From assembly GCA_949317995.1 (NCBI GenBank), contig OX439039.1, forward strand, positions 15,429,282 to 15,493,281: a stretch of 64,000 bases of DNA. Direction: 5' to 3'. Positions 31,401 to 40,800 of the stretch are shown here, in pieces (position 1 is the first letter of the stretch; each line of letters opens with the position of its first letter). Made by a program: the position numbers and the translations under genes. The notes beneath the pieces are model-generated. The model saw nothing but the letters and a program-made list of their open reading frames with translations, was not told where the DNA came from and did not search any database. This stretch comes from Acholoe squamosa (lineage: Eukaryota > Annelida > Polychaeta > Phyllodocida > Polynoidae).

Positions 31401-34400
31401 TTAAACCAGTGCTTATAAGCAAGATTTACATGAGGCCTATCAGGAGGTCGTTTCTTAATGCACTACGATCGCACACGGTCCTACAACATGAAATCTCAAT
31501 GCTATTCCCATGGGAGGTTTGAAATAGCCGCTGTATGACGTTCTTTGTAACATGGCATTGATGCTGCTCGGCATCCCATAAGATTGTGAAGCATATCTGG
31601 GCTGGCCAGATGTCAAGCAAAGCGATTTGAGTTTCCCAGACATCCTCAATCTGAAGAGCATTGTCAGATGTATTTACACAAGAGAGGTACTCAGTAATAG
31701 TACTAATACTTGGGCCCATGGACTATAGCTAGTTATATGGAGCAGGAATATTTCTATATTATTGAGAAAGATCACATAGCAGTTCAATATGAGAATCTGG
31801 GAAATAGTGCAGATTTTTAGCTTTCTTTTACCTCATGTATGCAAAATGGCAAAACTTGCATCACCATACCTGCAGAAGTAAGGAAAGTTGGTCCTTGGGG
31901 CCTTCATAGCTATCAAGATTGCTTCCTCATAGTCTTTAGTGCACCTGGTGAGGTTCTCATTGTCACAGGTAGATGGCGCCAGGGTGGAGAGGAGGCTCGG
32001 TGTGGTAGATATAGCAGTAGTAGGTTGTGATGCTGTAATAAAGAAGTACTTAATGTTAGTGCTTTATAATGCTCCTCGTGTATATCTTATGTCAATTATG
32101 AAACTGAAGTAACGGAGACACCTGTCAGTTATTGCAATGATGATTCCACAGTTGCTATATGGGTGATTACTATGAACTGCCCCACCTTTGGGTTTTTGGG
32201 CTCTTTTTGGATACATGTGGCTTCAGAATAAAAATTGTTTAACCAATCTTCCTATTTTTGGTCTCATTTGAAACAAAACATGTATGGTTTCAAGAAGAGG
32301 GCAAATTTGCATGTGTCGGACCAATATTTTTTTAGCTATGGTGGCCCAAAGTTAAAAAATGGCCTAAAATTGTTTTTTTTTTTTTTTTAAATTTCCACCT
32401 TATTCAAGACCCTATATTATTAATCCAAACAGTTACAAACCACTATAATATCATCTAATCCTTAGAGGGGGGTCCTATCTAACATTTCCATGTGGTTTGG
32501 AGGAGTTATGTCTTGTAGATTTGTTACCCTATTGGTTTGTATGACTTAAAAACAGCAGTGTTAAGGCGCGTGATTAATTGTTTATGGCATTAGATGAGTT
32601 ATTCCTCAAGCTTATCATTTATCATGATCAAAGGGGTCTATATAGTTTTTTTTTGGGGTAAAGAAACTTTTTGCCTACGTACTACCCTGTATGCGCAATA
32701 TACATTCAAGTAATTTCCAAGTCAGTACTCCCCACACCCCCTGAAGCAACACTTTCCTCTATACAGCCTATATAAATCATTTTGGGGTCATTTCACCTAT
32801 CATACAGTGTGTATCTATTGGTGAGGTGTCAATTAAAAAAAATTGTGTCTCTACATGCCCTGATGCCCAAACCCAGAGTGTCTCGTCCGTGTTAAGGAGC
32901 GAAAATTCACGCGGGAAAGAAAAACACCTCCTGCCGTCCAACCAGAACCAGCTACATCTGGGTTCTTCACCGGAAGTAACATATGAGCGTCTCTGTTGTT
33001 TGTGGAATCATATTCAGCAGTTTTTCTCAGCGATATATATATATAGATCTGCATCTATATAATATATTTGGCGTTATCCGAAATGTATCAGGCAAAGGCT
33101 GCGTTTAGAATGCTCACTCTGGTTTTTTTATTAAATCTTTATGAACTGCTTAATCAAAATATTAGCATGTTCACTCAGCTTCGGGGACGGTTGGGACTAG
33201 CTCTGGTGACAAGATCAGAATTGATATTGACTTATTTTTATTAGCATACCGGTAAGCCTATTTGACAATTATCTATACTTACACTTGTATTTGAACCGGT
33301 CATAGTTACACGAGTCTCCAATACAGCAGTAGGTACATAGACCCAATGCTATACCCTGGTCACACGATTCGTCATTCAGTTTGGCTGCCTGATGGCACAA
33401 CTGTGGGACAGGTAGATGGATAATACACTCAAACAGAAAACGAAGACCAAAATATTTACTCGTTCATGCGACTAGGTGCTTCTGAATTTCAATTTCTGCA
33501 CTGGATGAATTTAAGTTTACTGCAAAAATAAGATGTGCTAGTGCCTAGTAATACCAGGCACAAGCATTCAGTCTCAGTCTTAGTGAGTAACTCACTATAG
33601 AGTAATATTCATGCATCATAGCCGCCAAAGATCTCAGCATGCCAATTCATCATACATGTTTTAAAAGGTTACAATGGTAGGCACAACTCATGACCCTATC
33701 TGTCCCCAAGTGGGATTAGTAAATAGAACGTGGTATTATTATCAACAATACTAACCTCAGCCAAGATGCATCCTTTCATGGAAATGAGGCTCCCACCAAC
33801 ATTTGTGACCTTGGTATAGCACATATCCTGAGTGAAATAGGTCAAATACAATGGGTTAGACACAAAAATGGGATCATAATGATTTAATGGTCAGTGTCTA
33901 AAGCATTGGCTTTACAACATACAGCTAATAACTAATCTGAATGTATACGTCTGATATAAAAGTTAAGTGTTTGTTTACATCATAAAAAGTGAATAACATA
34001 CCTGAAACGATTTCAGTTACATAAGGGGGTTTTACAGATATCGTGTTAAATACGGAAATTAGATATTTGATAAAACCAATATATCAAGGGATCATTATCA
34101 TGTCTTGGTGTAGCTGGGAAACCCTTCTCTATCTCCTGCAAGATATGGTATAGGCACCCTGCAGCTGTTAGCAAGCTTGTGCCAGGATGACCATTGATGA
34201 CTTTCAATAAAAGCAAACTGCATCTACTTAAGCCAGAATCTCAGTTTATTTAAATTCTATGCAATTCCAAACAATATCAGCATTTGTTGAGATAAACTAC
34301 TGTTATCATAATGATTATGATTTGTGTACATACTGTCGTGCTCCCACATTGCTGTAGGTTGCTGGATGCGTTGCAGAACGCGGCTGGTTCTCCCTGAAGA

Positions 34401-35231
34401 CACTGAAGGCAATGTTGGACACCTTGAAAATAAGGGTCATAAGGGAATTAATTATATTTATCTACTTAAGCTCAAACCCCACTAAGCATTCAAGGACTTA
34501 ACATCTTGGTGTTTTAGACTGTAATGAACCTGTAGAACGTGGCCCATCCAGGCACTCATAGACTTCAATCCCACTGTACCCCAGCGCTTATACAAGGCAG
34601 GCACTTATTTGAATACTATTTTCAGTGTTTAAGAATAATTTCAGTAACACTATACTCTCGGTGCTTATTTGAGACTGGCTCTTATTTGAGACCCCCGCAC
34701 TTAAATTAAATGGGCCATCATGGTAGATATCCATGATCTTCAAAACTTTGGACTAATCCAGAAACTTAGAACACAGAGATGACATGTCTACACATGAAGA
34801 TCAGTATGAGCACTGGGTATATGCAACCGCATTGGTTTTGGACTACTGCAAATTTCAAGACATTACCAAGCGTATCGTTAGGGGTCTCTTCAATTTCGCC
34901 TATTGCTAACACGTAGACCTAAAAGAACATGCCAAAGCAACATTCTTCATCTGGTCTACCAACCTCTCTAAATACAAAGTATCTAGTTCCTCTGCTAGCT
35001 GTCCATAATACGGGGTCCTATACTGGTAATACTCATTGCCTCCAAAGTAATGCGAAAAATACATGCAAAATATATCTGGCACTCTCTATGAAGTCAATAT
35101 GGTATCTTATTGGAATCAATTAATGGACAATTTCACTTACCATGTGTAAATCCTCCAGTGCATAATATGACCAATAGCATTAGCCACACCGTTGCCATGA
35201 GCACCCTGGAACAAGGGTACAAGGCTGCCAT
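17058..35231 (-). CDS. 24-exon gene: Ly6 / six-Cys repeats / VWD / EGF membrane protein
   Basis: Exons: 35231-35141, 34422-34334, 33827-33756, 33400-33283, 32032-31870, 30914-30690, 30226-30063, 29592-29478, 29005-28775, 27212-27080, 26822-26668, 26282-25968, 25630-25442, 25082-24992, 24774-24669, 24375-24255, 23977-23832, 23199-23081, 22656-22504, 21725-21548, 20011-19821, 19481-19245, 18911-18797, 17236-17058. Every junction has AG/GT and phases close to one frame of about 1,231 residues ending TGA. The start is the first ATG after the TATA box, in better context than the in-frame ATG at 35198. Order: signal peptide (1-31), Ly6/uPAR domain (about 32-121), Thr-rich linker, four six-cysteine repeats (about 146-463), VWD (about 608-771), RRKR furin site (861-864), EGF (about 976-1006), a VWDE-like segment, transmembrane helix (about 1178-1204), short basic tail. 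It is a type I surface protein. It resembles VWDE-type proteins in its second half. Its role (adhesion or matrix) is inferred. Confidence 0.85.
17660..17890. repeat. Clustered CTTAGTCA motifs (imperfect inverted repeats)
   Basis: CTTAGTCA and its near complement TGACTAAG recur about eight times in both orientations within the last intron. This is probably a degraded foldback element. Its ends cannot be defined. Confidence 0.35.
18797..19481 (-). other. Exons 22-23: VWDE-like region
   Basis: Exon 22 encodes VICRV, YYVDLSNDGVRVSGEPL and CFDCQI, a beta-rich segment as found in VWDE proteins. Exon 23 encodes CVVEGKCYVSGEADPEDAC, a short cysteine motif (C-x5-C-Y-x3-G) typical of the same family. 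This supports the VWDE-like assignment of the C-terminal half. Confidence 0.6.
20311..20433. mobile_element. Short foldback (MITE-like) element in intron 20
   Basis: Terminal inverted repeats of about 38 bp (AAGTAATCAATGGATAACTC and the matching right arm) enclose a 47 bp centre with GAGGCCGTAGGCC. A longer relative with the same ends lies at 37354-37868. Confidence 0.7.
20545..20875. repeat. About 85-90 bp tandem repeat, four copies
   Basis: The unit contains GCCCGGCAGCGGACAGCGAC, GAAAAAAGATTTCAATGCGT and a GTATAATACACCTC-like link. Copies begin near 20555, 20650, 20741 and 20827. They adjoin the tRNA-like sequence, and related units appear reversed at 36820-37260. Confidence 0.65.
20880..20950 (-). 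repeat. tRNA-like sequence (SINE head)
   Basis: On the minus strand an A-box-like TGGTCTAGCGG is followed at tRNA spacing by a B-box-like GGTTCAAATCC. Acceptor arms do not pair well, and it is embedded in repeats. It is therefore a tRNA-derived repeat with possible pol III promoter elements, not a working tRNA gene. Confidence 0.55.
21075..21400 (+). repeat. Second tRNA-derived repeat with 21 bp tandem units
   Basis: A-box-like AGTGGCGCAGTGC and B-box GGTTCGATCCC (about 21083-21135) form the head. They are followed by four 21 bp units TGGATAACCGCACGCCTTACA (21204-21287), preceded by their inverted copy (21188-21203), so the start folds into a 16 bp stem. A tail GTGTGCAATATCGACAG recurs elsewhere in the window. 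Confidence 0.55.
22348..22412. repeat. (TA)n microsatellite
   Basis: About 60 bp of alternating TA in intron 19. Other TA runs lie at 45319-45358, 46004-46066 and 46728-46785, several touching inverted-repeat transposons that prefer TA targets. Confidence 0.9.
23081..23199 (-). other. Exon 18: furin-type cleavage site and acidic stretch
   Basis: ARRKR followed by AVDDDSDFDFDIDFE. RRKR fits the furin rule (R-x-K/R-R) and is exposed by the acidic sequence after it. Cleavage would separate the Ly6-to-VWD part from the membrane-anchored EGF part, which could remain associated. Confidence 0.6.
23692..23822. mobile_element. 131 bp MITE next to exon 17
   Basis: Ends CCCAGTCAACAAAA and TTTTGTTGAGTGGG are inverted repeats, and the interior repeats AACGTTT in both directions. 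Its right end is only nine bases from exon 17, just outside the GTATGTCTT splice donor. Confidence 0.65.
24255..26282 (-). other. Exons 12-16: von Willebrand factor D domain
   Basis: The domain starts QCASLNDPHIKTFDG, the classic VWD entry. It continues with FVLYRH, the CGHASCNCGV segment and VWVTP, and ends GLCGVYDGSVDKDLVLPNG, the calcium-site-like Gly-Cys-Gly exit. VWD domains fold into disulfide-rich adhesion or multimerisation modules. Confidence 0.85.
27336..28242. mobile_element. 907 bp inverted-repeat element in intron 10
   Basis: Ends CACTGCAAAAATGGTGTTTAGA and the complement of CACTGCAAATATGGTGTTTAGA are flanked by TA. Both arms are rich in a TAAACAT/ATGTTTA word. No transposase frame is present. 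It lies in the intron between exons 9 and 10. Confidence 0.65.
28388..28606. mobile_element. 219 bp MITE, same intron as the 907 bp element
   Basis: A perfect 18 bp terminal inverted repeat, TACCCAGCAAATTGTCGT, closes a 219 bp unit with no coding frame. Confidence 0.7.
33283..35231 (-). other. Exons 1-4: signal peptide and Ly6/uPAR domain
   Basis: Exon 1 encodes a hydrophobic leader (TVWLMLLVILCTGG). Exons 2-4 encode about 90 residues with the three-finger spacing: HCLQCLQG, C, C, DMCYTKV, GC, then the closing LCTYCCIGDSCN. The final CC-x4-CN is the family signature. Exon ends fall at the domain edge, so the domain is an exon-shuffling unit. Confidence 0.8.
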
Positions 35232-35429
35232 AGCGACTTGAGTATTAATGTCCTTTGGCACTCTCCTTTGGGATTCACTGGTATTCCACTAGACCTCTCA
35301 ATACTTCTTAGCCCTAGTGGGTTAGACACCGATTTTGTGCTAAAGTCGGTGCCGGCGGATCCAGTGTTAACGCCCTGTATGTGAGTCCTGTAGGAAACAA
35401 TACACTGAGAAGGACCCTCAATGACAGGG

Positions 35430-35437
35430 CTTTTATA
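35430..35437 (-). promoter_or_regulatory. TATA box of the 24-exon gene
   Basis: In sense direction CTATAAAAG lies about 200 bp before the ATG at 35231. Start of transcription is expected near 35405. I see no other ATG between there and 35231, which is why that codon is chosen as the start. Confidence 0.55.
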
Positions 35438-35441
35438 GAGG

Positions 35442-36435
35442 AATCTCTCCTCACCCACCATTACCCTGGTACCATGATGACTTTGTATGTTTTTATTTTC
35501 GAGGAATTTCTTTCTGGTCTGTGTTCGTTGGATTCTAAAATCAAAACCAATATGTAATAGTAGCAAAAACCTACAACTAATTTGATAATCAATACTTTCT
35601 GTATTGCCTGGTTTCATGAATTTATAGACTACCAGATGACACCAAAAATATATATGGTGTAGCAGAATTATTTTTGTGTAGATTGACGGAGATTGTGCTG
35701 ACCTAACTCAAAACGGAGGTGTCTGGAATGGAGGTGGGTGGTGAGGACTGTGGTTTGTATGGGTGTGAAGGGGGGATGGTGGGGGAGGGAGGCCAGAGGC
35801 AAGTCTTTAGCCATTTAAGGCTATGCAGTGCTTTGTTACATCATGCAATTTTAGGCGCCACAGTTAGCAATTATGGGTCTTTTAAAAGGGATGCATTCAT
35901 AGAGCACAACGACCCTTTGTGTATGTATCGAGCCTCTAGAAACTGTACGTGAAAAACAGTATGGGAAAAGTGTGCAACCCTGACAAAGAAAGCAGTGCTC
36001 TGCACTTATTTGGTACATTTGCCTTTGGCTCCTATCCCTCTCTATGTTCACCTGATCTCACACAGGAAAAGATATTAACAAAGGTGATTAGAGCTAAATG
36101 ATGCTTAATTCATGACTTCAGGGAAGGAAACATGTGCACATACCATCACCTATTTAACACAGAGAAGACGTACATTTTAGAGGGGTGTCCCAATCCAGAG
36201 GCGTAGGACGCAAATCTTCATTGTCCAACTTATGAGCCCCCCTGCCCCCCCCCTTTTCCTACGTCCCTGCAATCTATCAGATCCAACATGATGGCATGAA
36301 GTGAACACAGGCAAAACAGCTCTCTTTTTCTTCTTGAAATGATATGCTTTAGAATATGTTTCCTTTGTATATTGACCTTTTATTGTATAGATACTTCATG
36401 GCAGATTGTTAGAGCCTACCTATTCCACGATTTCT
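35442..36435. other. Upstream region of the 24-exon gene
   Basis: No gene or defined regulatory site apart from the TATA box. A G-rich stretch (35735-35800) and AT-rich sequence are all that is seen. Confidence 0.35.
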
Positions 36436-37868
36436 GGGATTCTGTGTGCTTTTCCTGGATATTCCCATGCACATACCTGTCGATATTGCACACCATAATG
36501 CCTGCATCATGACTTCTGTAAGGTGTGCAGTTATCCAAGGATAAAAGGCACCCGGTGCCGTTATCCATGGATAACCTGCACAACTTACATGTCCCTACAT
36601 GTCATATGTTACATGTTAAAACCCTAGAAATTTCATGGCCAGGGCAGGGCTCAAACCACAGGGACTGACAAGAAGAGGTAGGCTAGAACCAGATCTTGAT
36701 ATGATACAAAGCCCGGGGAGGGTACTCACATATAACTTCTATACATTCAAAGTGTGAAGAAAATTCCCGGCATTCTGGGTTGTGCCCCCCCAGCTTTGTC
36801 GCGTTCAAACCAAAGCAAGCCTAGCCAGGCGCCGAGGTGTGTGTACCGATCGTGTGTACATAACCGCGGGACGCATTCAATTATAGCCAAGCCGAGACGG
36901 GTGCTGAGGTGTGATACGCGGTGGTCTAGTGGTTAGCGCGTTGCGCTCAGCCGTCAAAGGTAGGCCGGTCAAGTCCTGGTCCAGGCGCATCGTTTTTTTG
37001 CCGTGTGCCCACTGCCAGCCAGGCGCTGAGGTGTGTGTATTGATCGTGTATACATAACCGCGAGACGCATTCAAAAATGTAGCTGTCTGCTGCCGGGCGA
37101 AGAGGTGTGTGTACCGATCGTGTACAAACACTATTTTTCGACCTTGTGCCGCTGCCATAACCGTGAGACGCATTCAAAGCAAGCCAAGCCTAGACGTGGG
37201 CTGTGGCTGTCCGCTGCCGGGCGCCGAGGTGTATGTACCCATCATGTACACACTATGGCTGGCTTTGAGTCCCGGGGAAGGGGAACAATTTTTGTTTTCA
37301 ACTTGAATTTATTGATATTCGATTGATTATCTATTGGTATCATAGAATAAAATAAGTAGTCAATGGATAATTCATGATTTGTGTGTGTTAGCAAAGGTTA
37401 TACCATGGTTATCACGTTCTTAAATGATTTTACGGTGCCGGGACTGAATATTGAAGTTTGAATAGTACCCATGTTGACACTTGGATTGAAACGAGATGAC
37501 AGCAGGTTGACATCAAAGATTTTAATTTGATATTAAAAAAACTATAGCAGTAAGACCTTAATGCGTATAGAGGATGAAAGTAGACATTATATTCTATCAC
37601 CTACCTTTAATTCGCCATGATTTGACCTGTATATGTAACAGGATTGAAGATATAAAAATCGAATCGAGCGAAATTTCCCCGTCATGTTGACTGCGTAGCG
37701 GACAGATTGTTTACTGCCTATGGCCTCGTGCTTCTTATCTGCCCATAGAATCACCTAGTGCAACTCTCTTTGTTGTATATGCCCTTAATAATTACACTCG
37801 GGCTACGCCCTTGTGTAATTATCCTTTGCTAAAACACACTCGTCATGAATTATCCATTGATTACTTGT
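36436..37868 (-). repeat. Composite repeat, inverted copy of the one in intron 20
   Basis: Read on the minus strand, the parts seen at 20311-21400 return: the foldback ends (37868 and 37354), the AT linker with TCCCGGGG, degenerate GCCGGGCG tandem units (37260-36820) and the GTGCAATATCGACAG tail (about 36490). A tRNA-like sequence with A-box-like TGGTCTAGTGG is here on the plus strand (36908-36990). Confidence 0.55.
37354..37868. mobile_element. 515 bp foldback element
   Basis: Its terminal repeats AAGTAGTCAATGGATAATTC and the complementary right end match those of 20311-20433. This is the longer relative of that element. Confidence 0.6.
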
Positions 37869-40800
37869 TCACTATTTAAACCATTTTCCAACCATAGGAT
37901 GTCGATAGGCCAGTATCAGGACATGATACGTCACACTTATATATACCTGAGAAGAGAAAAGAATCTGAGCATTATATACAATACCTAGTAGCATGAAAAT
38001 ATATAAAAATCACTGCCCTCAGATTTTTGACTTTATTCTATTTTCATGCAGGTCTATAACATCCCATATAGCCTCACCATTTTTATCAACATGCATAGAT
38101 CCATAGAATTCATAGGGGTTTGTACACACGGATCATAATATCAGCCCCCAGATCGAAGTCCACAGAGAGACAATTACATTATTTCTTCCTATTAATTGAC
38201 AAACAATTACCGGTAATAATACTATGAAACTAAGAACAGGGTTAGTGACTAACTCTATAATTCCCACTGGGAGGGATGGTCTCTATGTTATAGACGTGTG
38301 GGAGAGATGGAACCACCATCTGTGCCTACATGGATCCTAGATACTGATCCATTTTAGAGATTGACACAATCGTCTCCAATATCCTTAAGCTCTTTAAGCC
38401 TATCGAGGTCTCACAGTGCATGTTCCATTGTCATCATGATGTATGCATGCAGTGCAGGAATAGTTACTCACCAGTACTGCACTGGGATGCTATAGTGAAT
38501 GCATTGGTGATGTACCTAGTTGGCATGATGCACCAATGCAGCAATATCAATTACATTCACCGACACTGCATCGATGCACCTTGCATGTAAGACACATGAC
38601 CCTGGAGGTGCAATGTGATCCTGAAAGAGTTAGTATCCTGTAACTTAGGTATACGGTACAAGGCCATTGACTACCACAAAGTGTCTGTTTGGGTTACTAT
38701 AGGTAAATAAATACCAGTCTGTGAAGTGTCACTGCAGGTGTTATTAGTATTAGTTGGAATGGATGGGCTGGTTGTTTGTGGGGCCCTATTTTGGGATTTA
38801 AGATGAATTATTGTTGCAGGCCTATGAGGTTTTGTCTCACAAAAATAAAATATGAAGCCAATAAATGCCATTTTGAAAAAAGAGCTAAATATTTCAAAGA
38901 CCTACAGGTTAGATATGGTTATTTGTTAATATTAAACCATTTCCTTTGAAAAAATAAATTTTTCAACTGTCTAAAAGTTGAGGATTTCATTATGTTAGCA
39001 CTAGAATTCACTTCAGGGGAGCCCTTCAAACATGGGTATATGCTGAAAATCTGGAATGGATTTGTTGCGTTTTGGAACCAAATTCTTCATATATATATAG
39101 GTAATGAGAATTGATGCACCCTGTAGCAGACATAGAATGGTGATGAATATAGTCCTGGTTTGAATTAAGAGGTTTAAAAAGATTTTGTGAGCCCTGAGTA
39201 GGCCTATTGACCCATTCTTTTAACAAGGGGAGTTCGTGGGTTGTGTAAATTTCTTTTGACCCCTTGATAAAGGGGGGGGGACAAAAAACTTCCAAACCCA
39301 TTTGAGGGGGTTGGGCAAAAAAAATAACCACCATTCACTGCCTGTTGTTTGAAAATGGTCACTCCATTACTTAGAGGATGTATACGCTTTATTGATGCAC
39401 GAGTTGTATTTAGTCACAGATACAATTAATGAGGGCGTTGTACGCCCAAGTTCATTGTATCAAGTGACTAAATTTAGCGAGTGCATCAATAAAGCTTACA
39501 TATAAATGCTCTTTATACCATGGTTTCAACCTCTATATTAAGTATTTACTTTTAAATGCAATGAATTTTGATGCAAGTCGATGTGGACGAGGAGGATGCC
39601 ATTCCGCCATATTGGATTTCTTGTTTGCCAATACGCCGTGCGGTCTGTCGAGAAAAGCACCCCATTTACACATGTTATAGACCAAACACAGGTTCCTGGT
39701 TTCATTTGTTGAATATAGAGATATCTTTTTAAGTCGTCGTGGCACAGAATACATGATTTGAAGCCTATATTTCCTCAAAATGGCCATAATCCGATCGGTC
39801 CCGGTCCGCTGTCTGAGAAGAAAGGTAGTACTTTGTCTATACACCAGAAGGCGGGACTGGAGGTTGACACTATGGCATAGATGCACAGCCCGCTCTTTGC
39901 TATGGTAAAGGATACGAGTCAACTCGCTGTCATGTTATGTTTCGGTTCCCAGCTAGCAAAACTCGTAGTAAATCACATAACTTCATTATTTCATTGGTTC
40001 AGATTGTCACCTAGAACATGTCATATATGCAAATGGTTTCGACATCGGATTGGGATATAATTTTATGTTGGAAGATTCACATATATTTTATGTAAGCTAT
40101 TAAATCATGAAAATCATGTAATCTAAACTCCAATATTTTTGACTTAGAAAAGATGTGTAGTTCACATAATCATAATGTCAGTCAAAGATGTGATTTCAAT
40201 GTCAGTGCAAACATGCAAATAAGATTTCATGAGCTTATGAGGGTTACTATAGAATTATTACTATGATAGTCAGGCTAGGATACCTCAATGGGAGATATAT
40301 CAGACATAAGTACATTATGTCTATTGGATGTGAATATAACATCCTTGATAGGCACTCTGCAGAGGAAATAAATGTAAAACCTGGTTAGACAAAGGTATTT
40401 ACAAGTATTTCAGTATCCACAGAGAGTGGCACCACACATTTATCCGAGCCTAGAGGCCAGGGAGTGTGATGTTTACTTGAAGTCATTTGGTTCTTGTATA
40501 TTTTCTAAAGCCATAAACAAGGTGTACATCCTGTCCATTACTGGTTAGTCCTTAACTACCCCCTTTAAACATAAAAAAAACAACATATTACATATTCAAG
40601 AAAACCTTCATTTCAGTTGGGTTCAATAACTGTGGCCAGTTGATTAACTTTGATCATACTTTTGATCAGGAATGTACCAATGCAGATTGAAATGTCAGCA
40701 AAGTGTAAGATGAGACCCCTTGTGTTTGTGGCATGAACTACCTAGGGGATATGATCATGATGTATCATTGATGTCATATTCTCGCTTGAATACAATATCT

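Larger units (their letters stand above)
27080..32032 (-). other. Exons 5-10: Thr-rich linker and four six-cysteine repeats
   Basis: After a Ser/Thr/Pro linker, the pattern C-x7-C, about 20 residues, C, 10-20 residues, C-x7-8-C, 20-25 residues, C recurs four times, starting at CDNENLTRC, CDVIQGELC, CEPKIVEEC and CDTTAARTC. Repeats are mostly helical, and a second Thr/Pro linker falls between repeats 2 and 3. I cannot name the family. Nematode DUF19-like cysteine modules are the nearest idea. Confidence 0.6.

Noticed and set aside
35180..35617. 145-codon minus-strand frame over the host promoter
   Set aside because: It covers the TATA box and exon 1 in a different frame from the signal peptide and has no domain.
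39533..39922. 129-codon minus-strand frame at 39.5-39.9 kb
   Set aside because: No motif, no splice partners, next to a foldback repeat; probably chance.
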